A stretch of 20,257 bases of DNA, from assembly GCA_002712945.1 (NCBI GenBank), contig PAVA01000016.1, positions 1 to 20,257 of the forward strand, given 5' to 3'. Each line of letters starts with the position of its first letter. The stretch's first letter is position 1. Positions 1 through 5,953 of the stretch are shown in pieces. A program made the translations under genes and the position numbers. The notes below the pieces were generated by a model. The model worked only from the letters and a program-made list of their open reading frames with translations. It made no database searches and was not told the DNA's origin. This stretch comes from Citromicrobium sp. Its GTDB lineage: Bacteria > Pseudomonadota > Alphaproteobacteria > Sphingomonadales > Sphingomonadaceae.

Positions 1-51
1 CGCCCCGTGGCCCCCTCGGGACGCATGCGAAGATGGACGGCAATGCCGGAT

Positions 52-101
52 TTATCCACGACACAAAGTCCACTCTTGCTATCGAATCGGGTTAATGATT
101 C
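52..101 (+). promoter_or_regulatory. nrdB upstream region: DnaA-box-like 9-mer and paired GANTC sites
   Basis: TTATCCACG at 52-60 differs at one base from the classical DnaA box TTATCCACA. GAATC at 84-88 and GATTC at 97-101 are two GANTC sites, the CcrM methylation target in alphaproteobacteria, and together they form an inverted repeat with an 8-nt spacer. All lie 40-90 bp before the nrdB start. DnaA boxes control nrdAB in E. coli, and GANTC methylation controls cell-cycle genes in Caulobacter. That these sites act on nrdB is inference. No clear NrdR box was found. Confidence 0.4.
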
Positions 102-140
102 CCTATGTAGGTTGTTCGCACGCTAGCCCGGAGATACCAG

Positions 141-1211
141 ATGTCGTTGCTCGAAGCCCGCAAGACCTACAAGCCCTTTGAATATCCCTGGGCCTACGAG
201 TTCTGGAAGCGCCAGCAGCAGGTCCACTGGATGCCCGAGGAAGTTCCCCTGGGCGAGGACTGCCGCGACTGGGCGCAGAACCTGACGGAGCACGAGCGCA
301 ACCTGCTCACGCAGATCTTCCGCTTCTTCACCCAGGCCGACGTGGAAGTGCAGGATTGCTACCACGAGAAATACGGCCGCGTGTTCAAGCCGACCGAGAT
401 CAAGATGATGCTGACCGCGTTCTCCAACATGGAGACGGTCCACATCGCGGCCTATAGCCACCTGCTCGACACGATCGGCATGCCCGAAAGCGAATATTCC
501 GCCTTCCTCGAATACGAGGAGATGAAGGACAAGCACGACTTCCTGCAGCAGTTCGGGGTCGACACGGACGAGGATATCGCCCGCACGCTCGCCGCTTTCG
601 GCGCCTTCACCGAAGGGCTGCAACTGTTCGCCAGCTTCGCGATGCTGATGAACTTCCCGCGCTACAACAAGATGAAGGGCATGGGGCAGATCGTCAGCTG
701 GTCGGTCCGCGACGAGTCGCTCCACTGCGAAGGCATCATCCGCCTGTTCCACGAATTCGTGCGCGAGCGCGACTGCATGACCCGCGCGGTGAAGGAGGAT
801 ATCATCGATATCTGCCAGAAGAGCGTGCGGCTGGAGGACAATTTCATCGATCTCGCGTTCGAGATGGGCCCGGTGCCGGGCATGACCGCGAAGGAGATCA
901 AGAAATATATCCGCTACATCGCGGACTGGCGGCTGGGCCAGCTCAACATGCAGCCGATCTACATGGTCGACGAGCATCCGCTGCCCTGGCTCGCGCCGCT
1001 GCTGAACGGGGTGGAGCACGCCAACTTCTTCGAACAGCGCGCGACCGAGTATTCCAAGGGCGCCACCAAGGGCAACTGGCAGGACGTGTGGAGCACCTTC
1101 GACAAGCGCAACAAGGCCAAGGCCGCGAACGAGGAAGAGGCGGTCGACGACGGCCCGGGCCTGTTCGGGGACGATGCCGGCGGGAGTAGCCAGCCCGAAG
1201 CGGCGGAGTGA
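141..1211 (+). CDS. nrdB: Class I ribonucleoside-diphosphate reductase, small (beta) subunit
   Basis: This is the radical-generating beta subunit of class I ribonucleotide reductase, which with NrdA reduces ribonucleoside diphosphates to deoxyribonucleotides in the cytoplasm. The 356-residue length fits the family. By alignment to E. coli NrdB and chlamydial R2, the diiron ligands appear to be D67, E98, H101, E158, E192 and H195. The radical tyrosine is Y105 in the ETVHIAAY motif, so this is a tyrosyl-radical type enzyme and not the Phe-containing class Ic. The C-terminal tail of about 25 residues is acidic and low-complexity; in this family the tail end docks on NrdA. A GGAGA Shine-Dalgarno at about 130-134 sits 6 nt before the ATG. 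nrdA is not in the window and is probably to the left. The following genes are AT-richer and unrelated. Confidence 0.97.
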   Translation: MSLLEARKTYKPFEYPWAYEFWKRQQQVHWMPEEVPLGEDCRDWAQNLTEHERNLLTQIFRFFTQADVEVQDCYHEKYGRVFKPTEIKMMLTAFSNMETVHIAAYSHLLDTIGMPESEYSAFLEYEEMKDKHDFLQQFGVDTDEDIARTLAAFGAFTEGLQLFASFAMLMNFPRYNKMKGMGQIVSWSVRDESLHCEGIIRLFHEFVRERDCMTRAVKEDIIDICQKSVRLEDNFIDLAFEMGPVPGMTAKEIKKYIRYIADWRLGQLNMQPIYMVDEHPLPWLAPLLNGVEHANFFEQRATEYSKGATKGNWQDVWSTFDKRNKAKAANEEEAVDDGPGLFGDDAGGSSQPEAAE

Positions 1212-1212
1212 C

Positions 1213-1241
1213 TTGACCTAAGATCAATTCTTTCTTAAGGA
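1213..1241 (+). promoter_or_regulatory. Possible promoter of the toxin/antitoxin-like pair
   Basis: TTGACC at 1213-1218 is a good -35-like hexamer. At a 17-nt spacing it is followed by TAAGGA (1236-1241), a poor -10. It lies directly after the nrdB stop codon in an AT-rich stretch and about 30 bp before the next start. This is a weak prediction from sequence only. Confidence 0.25.
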
Positions 1242-1269
1242 CTCTCTGCCATCAAACACGGAGGATACC

Positions 1270-1575
1270 GTGGCGAAACTTGAGCAGGTTGACGAACTTT
1301 CGCGCGAGTATGTCGCTGCGGTCCGTGCAAGTTGGAATGGAGATTTGGCATTCGGAAGCGGAACCCTGAAATGGCTTCGCGCGAATGGATATGATCAGAT
1401 CGACATTCTGGACATCGTGGAAGATGGCGTACCTACGTTAGTTCTCAAGGAGTCTGCCCATGCAACGGATATCGAAATTTGCGGAACAGCCACGGCTGGC
1501 GCGCGTCTTCGCGTAGCTCTGTCATATGATCCGCACCTTCCTGCACTTTTGGTAGTGGAGGTGTCGGAGTTTTAG
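1270..1575 (+). CDS. Small DUF4258/MqsR-like protein, putative toxin of a TA pair
   Basis: A 101-residue protein that starts with GTG, 5 nt after a strong GGAGG (1260-1264). No catalytic motif is certain. From about residue 30 on, the pattern is a helix with TLKWLRANGY, then DILDIVEDG, a Lys/Glu pair, an 'EICGTATAGARLRVALSYD' strand pair and a final 'LLVVEVSEF' strand. This resembles the RelE-like fold of MqsR and DUF4258 proteins, which are mRNA interferases or presumed toxins. The downstream HTH gene follows after 10 bp, in the toxin-first order of mqsRA and higBA. Base composition is clearly AT-richer than nrdB, which suggests acquisition. The family assignment is by eye. It could instead be a non-toxic partner of the regulator. 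Confidence 0.5.
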   Translation: MAKLEQVDELSREYVAAVRASWNGDLAFGSGTLKWLRANGYDQIDILDIVEDGVPTLVLKESAHATDIEICGTATAGARLRVALSYDPHLPALLVVEVSEF

Positions 1576-1585
1576 GAGATAGGAG

Positions 1586-2206
1586 ATGGCCACCGCGATG
1601 AAACCTCAAATTGTCGAAGAGTACCATGCTCAAGATCTTGGTGCTCCGTTTAAGGTTGTACTGATAAACTCAGTAAAGCAACTCGTAGATGAAGACACCG
1701 GAGAGGTTGAGCAGGTAATCATCCCAAACCTTCGTGGACTGATTAAGTGTATCGCTATTACAAGGATACTAAATCCTCGGAAGCTGTCTGGGAGCGAAAT
1801 CAAGTTTGTTCGAAAAGCTGTGAAGCTGTCCGCTAAGCATGTGGCGAAAATGATTGATGTTTCCCCTGAGCACCTTTCTAGGTGTGAAGCTGGAAGCAAA
1901 ATTCTTTCGCCGAGTGCTGAAAAGTGCTTAAGGGTTTCGATTTTCTTAGAGCAGTTTAAGATGCTCGATGATATCGATGCCCTCGCCTTGGAGGATAAGG
2001 ACCTTCTTGACAAAGTTAAGAAAGTACGGACGGCAATTCGCGCTATAAGCGCGATTGTCGAAGAAATGGAAATATCTTCGGCGTTCGATCCAGAACCTCT
2101 AGAATTCCGTTTTAAGATTGTTTCGGCAATCGAGGCAAATCTATTTGATGACGAGCCTAACGCAGATTGGTCATCAAACGATGATTGCTTGGAGATGGCA
2201 GCCTAA
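1586..2206 (+). CDS. HTH (XRE/MqsA-like) regulator, putative antitoxin
   Basis: A 206-residue cytoplasmic DNA-binding protein. Residues about 67-118 (LSGSEIKFVRKAVKLSAKHV... then MIDVSPEHLSRCEAG and LSPSAEKCLR) match the XRE-type helix-turn-helix seen in MqsA and HigA-type antitoxins. The preceding 'IIPNLRGLIKCIAITRI' segment is also typical of the stand-alone HTH partners of DUF4258 genes. The Zn-binding CxxC pairs of true MqsA are absent. The C-terminal ~80 residues are an acidic, probably helical tail that I do not recognise. AGGAG at 1574-1578 sets the ATG at 1586; a second in-frame ATG is at 1598. By analogy it would bind its neighbour and repress the shared promoter. The gene is AT-rich with codon use unlike nrdB, consistent with horizontal origin. 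Confidence 0.6.
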   Translation: MATAMKPQIVEEYHAQDLGAPFKVVLINSVKQLVDEDTGEVEQVIIPNLRGLIKCIAITRILNPRKLSGSEIKFVRKAVKLSAKHVAKMIDVSPEHLSRCEAGSKILSPSAEKCLRVSIFLEQFKMLDDIDALALEDKDLLDKVKKVRTAIRAISAIVEEMEISSAFDPEPLEFRFKIVSAIEANLFDDEPNADWSSNDDCLEMAA

Positions 2207-2211
2207 GTCAT

Positions 2212-2240
2212 GGTGATGGGGGGTCCAAACTCCCATCACC
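2212..2240 (+). terminator. Hairpin after the HTH gene, candidate terminator
   Basis: GGTGATGGG (2212-2220) pairs perfectly with CCCATCACC (2232-2240). A further G-U and a G-C pair extend the stem to 11 bp, leaving a 7-nt loop. It begins 5 bp after the stop codon of the HTH gene. There is no T-tract, so intrinsic termination is uncertain, but position and strength fit the end of the two-gene unit. Confidence 0.5.
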
Positions 2241-2330
2241 TGAATGCCTCTTGATTGAGCAGTCTCATATGCGGGTAAAGGAACTTTAGTTCACCATTCC
2301 TCGCAACGCTCCGCACACCACCCTAGACAC

Positions 2331-2648
2331 ATGGTCGCGCGCATGAAACGCGTGCTCGAAGGTGCCGTGACAATCGGCGTGATCGGAACTCTGACGGTCG
2401 CCAAGTTCGGCATGCCCGCCGGTCTGCCGCCCTTCTCCGCCAGCGAGGAAAGCGTCGATCCGCAGACCGCCTTCGATCAGCGCTGGGGAGAGCAATCGAT
2501 CCGGCAGGAGGTTGGCGCCTTCTACAAGAACTGCGACGCGGCGCGGGCGGCGGGGGCTGCTCCGATGCGCGTGGGCGATCCGGGTTATCGCGTAAACCTT
2601 GACCGCGATGGCGACGGCATCGCCTGCGAGCCCTATCGGGGCTACTAG
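2331..2648 (+). CDS. Secreted or membrane-anchored excalibur calcium-binding domain protein
   Basis: A 105-residue protein. An N-terminal hydrophobic stretch (about residues 8-24) after MKR looks like a signal peptide or membrane anchor. The C-terminal third is a classic excalibur domain: FYKNCDAARAAG (residues 64-75), then VGDPGYRVNLDRDGDGIACE (81-100). It has the DxDxDG calcium loop at 91-96 and the paired cysteines C68 and C99. Excalibur domains occur in extracellular proteins and are often fused to staphylococcal-nuclease-like domains. Here a separate nuclease gene lies 300 bp downstream on the opposite strand. No good Shine-Dalgarno is visible. The start could be ATG 2331 or ATG 2343; the second gives a more typical MKR signal start. 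A GAACT-TT-AGTTC palindrome lies at 2281-2292. Confidence 0.8.
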   Translation: MVARMKRVLEGAVTIGVIGTLTVAKFGMPAGLPPFSASEESVDPQTAFDQRWGEQSIRQEVGAFYKNCDAARAAGAAPMRVGDPGYRVNLDRDGDGIACEPYRGY

Positions 2649-2692
2649 ACCAGTACTTCCACTTATTGACGATTCTGCTAATTCGGCTCTCA

Positions 2693-2720
2693 ATCGAACT
2701 TCGATAGATAGGAGTTCGAT
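2693..2720 (+). promoter_or_regulatory. Inverted repeat overlapping the ribosome-binding site of the 70-aa gene
   Basis: ATCGAACT (2693-2700) and AGTTCGAT (2713-2720) are perfect 8-bp inverted repeats with a 12-nt loop. The Shine-Dalgarno AGGAG (2710-2714) straddles the loop and the 3' arm, and the arm ends at the base before the ATG at 2721. In mRNA this would place the spacer and part of the Shine-Dalgarno in a stem. It could regulate translation, or at DNA level be an operator. Both are inference. Confidence 0.45.
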
Positions 2721-2933
2721 ATGCCTAACTTCATTGTAAACACCACTGCTCAGTCCAATGGCGACCACGAGGTGCATAACACCACTGCCGGTTGCAGTTA
2801 TATGCCTTCGACCAGCAATCAGAAGAACCTTGGCACCCACTCTGACTGTCACGGTGCGGTGACCGAAGCCAAGAAGACGTATTCGCAATCGAATGGCTGC
2901 TATTACTGCTGTAACGCCTGTCACACCAGCTGA
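2721..2933 (+). CDS. Small Cys/His-rich protein with GDHEVH and CYYCCxxCH motifs
   Basis: A 70-residue protein with an AGGAG at 2710-2714, 6 nt before the ATG. It has no signal peptide and no membrane segment, so it is probably cytoplasmic. It contains GDHEVH (residues 14-19), single cysteines C25 and C43, and a C-terminal cluster C60-Y-Y-C63-C64-N-A-C67-H68. Six cysteines and five histidines in 70 residues suggest a zinc-ribbon-like metal site or disulfide-rich fold. From memory, short proteins with the GDHEVH...GCYYC..CHTS layout occur in many unrelated bacteria, but I know no assigned function and propose none. GC content is near 50%, lower than the host genes, and it sits among other accessory genes. 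That it is a real gene is well supported by the Shine-Dalgarno and composition. Confidence 0.75.
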   Translation: MPNFIVNTTAQSNGDHEVHNTTAGCSYMPSTSNQKNLGTHSDCHGAVTEAKKTYSQSNGCYYCCNACHTS

Positions 2934-2956
2934 CTGGGCCTGTCTAGGTCACGCGC

Positions 2957-3556
2957 TCAGCACCAACTCCGCCCAGCACCACCCCACCGCGTAGCAACAC
3001 CCTCGGCCACAAGCGCATCGACCGCGCTCGTGCCGCCCCGCGCCAGCACGCGCAGCTTGCGGCCGTAGCGGTCCGCGTCGCGGCCGTCGGGGTTGGGCAG
3101 CACCTCGAAGGCGCCTGCGTTGAGCCACTGCGTCAGCCGCGCGGTGGCGCGCAGGCCCGCCTCGCGTTCTGCCGGGCAGTCGGGCGAGAACACCTCGGGC
3201 GCGTCGATATCGGCGATGCGGATTTTTACATCGTTGAGCCAGATCGTGTCGCCATCGACGACGCAGGTATGGCGTTCGCCGCCGATGCAGGGGCCGAACC
3301 GTTTGTCGACCCGCTGCACCTCCGCTGCCGCCTGAGCGCTCTGCGGCGTGGCGCTCAGGCCGGGCAATCCGTCGTGCAGCAGGATGGCGGTGAACACCGC
3401 CAGCGGTGCGGCCACCAGCACCAGGCCGAGCCCGCGTGCGGCGTCCCACCAGGCTGCGCGCTTCGTCTTGCGCAAAGGCGCAGCCGGGCGCGCGCCCGGG
3501 TCGCGGTGCGAAGCGGAGCGGAAGGAGGGGCGGCGAAAGGAGACGGGATCGCCCAT
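2957..3556 (-). CDS. Membrane-anchored staphylococcal-nuclease-like (thermonuclease) protein
   Basis: A 199-residue protein with a basic N-terminus, a membrane segment at about residues 43-61, and a C-terminal SNase domain (about 90-199) placed outside the cytoplasm. The nuclease signature is intact: VVDGDTIWL (D101), then KIRIADIDAPE with R113, D118 and E121, and DRYGRKL with R166. These correspond to D21, R35, D40, E43 and R87 of S. aureus nuclease, so it should be an active Ca-dependent phosphodiesterase. The C-terminal 'GGAGRSWC' ending resembles other alphaproteobacterial family members. Its substrate in vivo is not known. It converges on the Cys-rich 70-aa gene with 23 bp between stop codons. 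An excalibur-domain gene lies just beyond; the two domains are commonly fused elsewhere. Confidence 0.88.
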   Translation of the reverse strand: MGDPVSFRRPSFRSASHRDPGARPAAPLRKTKRAAWWDAARGLGLVLVAAPLAVFTAILLHDGLPGLSATPQSAQAAAEVQRVDKRFGPCIGGERHTCVVDGDTIWLNDVKIRIADIDAPEVFSPDCPAEREAGLRATARLTQWLNAGAFEVLPNPDGRDADRYGRKLRVLARGGTSAVDALVAEGVATRWGGAGRSWC

Positions 3557-3638
3557 GACCGGCCCATGGACGGCAAGGTCTCAAGGGCGGATTAAGCCTG
3601 ATCCTTAATGCGCTCCTACCGGGGCGGAGGGCCAACTC

Positions 3639-4133
3639 TCAGAAAAGCCACGTCTTCGGGTTGGGCATGGGCCGCTGGTTGGCCGCATTGGCGAGCGAGA
3701 GGATGCACCGCACGCAGTACCACACGAACAGCAGGAAGCCGATCGCGATGCCGCCGAAGATCAGCGCGATCATCGCGGGCGGGGGCGGGCCGCCTTCGTG
3801 CATGGCGTTGGGGCCGACCTGTTCGGCCATGTGACCCGCGGCCGCCAGCGCGATTGCTCCGCCCACCACCGCGACAACCACCAGGATCGTCAGCCAGAAG
3901 CCGATCCAGAAGGTGCGGATCAGGTAGGTGAGGTGGGTGTCCTCCCACTCGCTCGTCGTCTCCTCGTTGCGCCAGACATAGGCGAGGATCAGGCCGATCA
4001 GCACGGTGAAGCCGGTCAGCAGGTTGAGCAGGTAGAGGATCGCCACGATGATCGGGCGATAGAGCGTTACGCCCGTCGTCTCGGCCTGCCTGTCGGGCGC
4101 GATGCCCGCAGCCTGCGTCGTATCCTCGGTCAT
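3639..4133 (-). CDS. DUF4870-like integral membrane protein
   Basis: A 164-residue inner-membrane protein with three predicted membrane segments at about residues 28-53, 74-100 and 120-145. The motif 'ILAYVWRNEET...WEDTHLTYLIRTFWIG' (about 50-78) is typical of the DUF4870-type small membrane proteins common in sphingomonads. Its function is unknown. The reading frame is open back to 4211, but the ATG at 4133 is preferred. It has a GGGGAGA Shine-Dalgarno just upstream, and the extra 26 residues have no family character. The gene stands alone on the minus strand, 82 bp after the SNase gene start. Confidence 0.8.
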   Translation of the reverse strand: MTEDTTQAAGIAPDRQAETTGVTLYRPIIVAILYLLNLLTGFTVLIGLILAYVWRNEETTSEWEDTHLTYLIRTFWIGFWLTILVVVAVVGGAIALAAAGHMAEQVGPNAMHEGGPPPPAMIALIFGGIAIGFLLFVWYCVRCILSLANAANQRPMPNPKTWLF

Positions 4134-4461
4134 GGCGCTCGTCTCCCCTGTCCCCTGCAGGCCATCATAGGCCGAAGGCCGGGGGGAGCAAGGCGGCGCG
4201 CGGGTAGGCACATCGTTCCGCGTCCCGTGCCCGCCCTGTCCCGCGCAACTCCCGCGCGCTGTCCTACAGGGTGCCCGCTCTGCTAGATCGCTCGCATGCC
4301 GCCCCTTCGCGCCCTGCTCAGCACGCTTTTGCCGGGCGCGCGATCCGGGCAGGTTTTTGGCCCCATGACACTGTGTCAGGTGTGTCAGGCCGCTCTCCGG
4401 TCGAGGCTCCGGTCAAGGTGCGCTCGCGTGACAATTTGGTCGCGCGTCCGAACCGCTCTCG
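4134..4461. other. Gene-free stretch between two minus-strand genes
   Basis: No convincing coding region is seen on either strand; the open frames here have atypical, Arg-rich translations and no ribosome-binding site. It holds one copy of the 23-bp repeat (4368-4390). It should also contain the promoter of the DUF4870-like gene, near 4134-4200, but no clear -35/-10 pair was recognised. Confidence 0.6.
4368..4390 (+). repeat. 23-bp dispersed repeat, copy A (tandem 9-mers)
   Basis: The unit is ACAC followed by two perfect tandem copies of TGTGTCAGG (4372-4380 and 4381-4389) and a final C. The same 23 bases occur in inverse orientation at 15571-15593. The left end overlaps a near-palindrome, TGACACTGTGTCA (4367-4379). 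Confidence 0.8.
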
Positions 4462-5109
4462 CTATTCCCAGCCCCATGCGGGCGGCGGCGCGGGGACCGG
4501 ATCGCTTGCGTCGAATTCCACCCGGAACAGGCGCGAGGGGTCGTTGCGGCGGGTCAGCTGGTAGGCGAAGGTCGCGTCCGGCGCGCCTGCCGGGTCAACC
4601 TCGATCCGCCACACATTGGTCAGCGATGCGTCGAGGCCCTGCCGCTCGAACAGCGCGATGCTCTCGCCGTCGACGGGGAAGTCCTGCGCGCGTGCGGTGC
4701 CGGGGCCGGCGGTGGTGCCGCCGTAGAAGGTCACCGCATCCGCCTCGCCGTCGGCATGGCGGTGGTCGTGCTTGAGCGTGATCGGCCCGCCCGGGTTGTC
4801 GCGCGTCACGATCCAGGTGCGGCTGCGGTTCCACCCGCCATGCGCGTCGCCGTCCTCGATATGGAAGGCGATCGCGATCCGGGTGTCGCTGCATTCGGCC
4901 CAGTTGGCGATCATGTCGACGCCGCGAAAGGCCTCGTCACGCGCGTCCCCGCTGGCGAGCGCGCCCGCGTAGGCATTGCCGCAATGGCTCGAAAGCGCCT
5001 CCCAGAACGCCTCCTGCGGGTCGGCGGCGGGCGCGGTCGTGCAGGAGGCGAGCGCCGGTGTCAGAGCGAAGAGGGCCAGCGCGGCGAGGCAGGATGTGCG
5101 GTGCGTCAT
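4462..5109 (-). CDS. Uncharacterised lipoprotein
   Basis: A 215-residue protein with a type II signal peptide: MTHR then a hydrophobic stretch and the lipobox L-A-S-C with the lipidated C23. The frame is open to 5283, but the ATG at 5109 is the one that gives this signal sequence. No purine-rich ribosome-binding site precedes it, so it may be leaderless. The mature part contains two internal cysteines (in SSHCGNAY and NWAECSD), and a middle segment rich in His and Asp (HIEDGDAHGGW, KHDHRHADGEAD) that might bind metal. I do not recognise the family. It resembles hypothetical lipoproteins of sphingomonads. It is divergent from the acidic membrane protein at 5256. Confidence 0.75.
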   Translation of the reverse strand: MTHRTSCLAALALFALTPALASCTTAPAADPQEAFWEALSSHCGNAYAGALASGDARDEAFRGVDMIANWAECSDTRIAIAFHIEDGDAHGGWNRSRTWIVTRDNPGGPITLKHDHRHADGEADAVTFYGGTTAGPGTARAQDFPVDGESIALFERQGLDASLTNVWRIEVDPAGAPDATFAYQLTRRNDPSRLFRVEFDASDPVPAPPPAWGWE

Positions 5110-5255
5110 CGGGGGAGAGTGGCACCCGCGCGCCCCGCGCTCAAGCGGGAAGCGGGCGGGGGCGCGGGCGAAATCGGAACAACGCGCCCGCGCCGCTTGT
5201 TGGATGGGCATACCGCCCGGCGCTGCCGGGCCGCATAGCAACAGGAGCAAGACAC

Positions 5256-5564
5256 ATGGCCGACGATGACGTGATCCAGACAAAGGGCTCGAGCAAGTGG
5301 CTGTGGGTCGGCGTGATCGTCCTGCTGGCGGTGGCTGTGGTCATCATCTTCCTCAATGCCGATGGCGACGAGCCCGACCTGCCCGATTCGGCCGTCACCA
5401 CCCAGGAAGAACGGCTCGAAACCGATCTGACCGACGAGCAGGAGCTGACCGACGAAGCGCTCGAAGACGTGCGCGGGGTCAACCAGATCGACACCGTTAC
5501 GCCGGAAGGCATGGAAGAAACGGACGACAGCGGCGAGCCGGAAGTCGATCCGATGCCCGAATAG
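5256..5564 (+). CDS. Small single-pass membrane protein with acidic tail
   Basis: A 102-residue protein. A short cytoplasmic N-terminus (MADDDVIQTKGSSK) is followed by one membrane segment at about residues 14-34 and a strongly acidic tail of about 65 residues rich in Asp, Glu and Thr with almost no hydrophobic core, likely disordered. AGGAG at 5243-5247, 8 nt before the ATG, decides the start. No known domain. It sits 68 bp before another small acidic envelope protein on the same strand, and the two may be cotranscribed. The function is unknown. Confidence that it is a gene is good; nothing can be said about its role. Confidence 0.72.
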   Translation: MADDDVIQTKGSSKWLWVGVIVLLAVAVVIIFLNADGDEPDLPDSAVTTQEERLETDLTDEQELTDEALEDVRGVNQIDTVTPEGMEETDDSGEPEVDPMPE

Positions 5565-5632
5565 GCCGGCTGTCTTGCCATGCGGGGCGAGCGGTGCGAA
5601 TTTGCGCCGACTCGTTCTGTCAGGAGATTGCC

Positions 5633-5872
5633 ATGACCAAGCGTTTTGCCACCATCGCCCTCCCGCTCGCCGCGGCCCTGTCGCTCGGCGCCTGCGCGGA
5701 GGCTGAGGAAGAGAAGACCTACGAAACCGACGTGGTCGACGAGAGTGGCGGCGAGCTGATCGTGAGCGACGCGGATGCCGAAGGCGTGCCGGTCGACACG
5801 CCCGATACGCCGATGACCAACGTCCCGCCCGAAGATGCGGAGGCCGATACCGAGGCCGAACCTGCCGAATAG
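5633..5872 (+). CDS. Small acidic lipoprotein
   Basis: A 79-residue precursor with a clear lipoprotein signal: MTKR, a hydrophobic core and the lipobox L-G-A-C with lipidated C21. The mature part of 58 residues is acidic and Pro/Thr-containing (TPDTPMTNVPPEDAEADTEAEPAE at its end, shown here by composition), probably unstructured. CAGGAG at 5621-5626 lies 6 nt before the ATG. It has no recognised domain and no cysteine besides the lipidated one. The tail resembles in style that of the upstream 102-aa membrane protein. Both may be small acidic envelope decorations, but no function is assigned. Confidence 0.72.
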   Translation: MTKRFATIALPLAAALSLGACAEAEEEKTYETDVVDESGGELIVSDADAEGVPVDTPDTPMTNVPPEDAEADTEAEPAE

Positions 5873-5953
5873 GCGTAGCAGGGGCGGGGCGCTTGCAGGA
5901 AGGCACGCGCTCCCGCCTTCCCAAATCGCGCGTCCCCCGCTAGCGCGCGGGGC

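Noticed and set aside
1..140. NrdR box upstream of nrdB
   Set aside because: The fragment ACACAAAG (61-68) resembles one half, but no pair matching the NrdR consensus at proper spacing was found.
123..1019. Long open frames antisense to nrdB and to other genes (for example 5141-6988, 7247-8392, 11551-12636, 14306-15706)
   Set aside because: They are antisense shadows of confidently identified genes in GC-rich DNA, with His/Arg/Leu-rich low-complexity translations and no ribosome-binding sites or domains.
2281..2292. LexA (SOS) box before the excalibur gene
   Set aside because: GAACT-TT-AGTTC is a palindrome, but the alphaproteobacterial LexA direct repeat GTTC-N7-GTTC is not present.
1212..2950. 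Insertion sequence or prophage remnant
   Set aside because: No transposase, integrase or terminal inverted repeats were seen, so only a composition-based claim of foreign origin is made.
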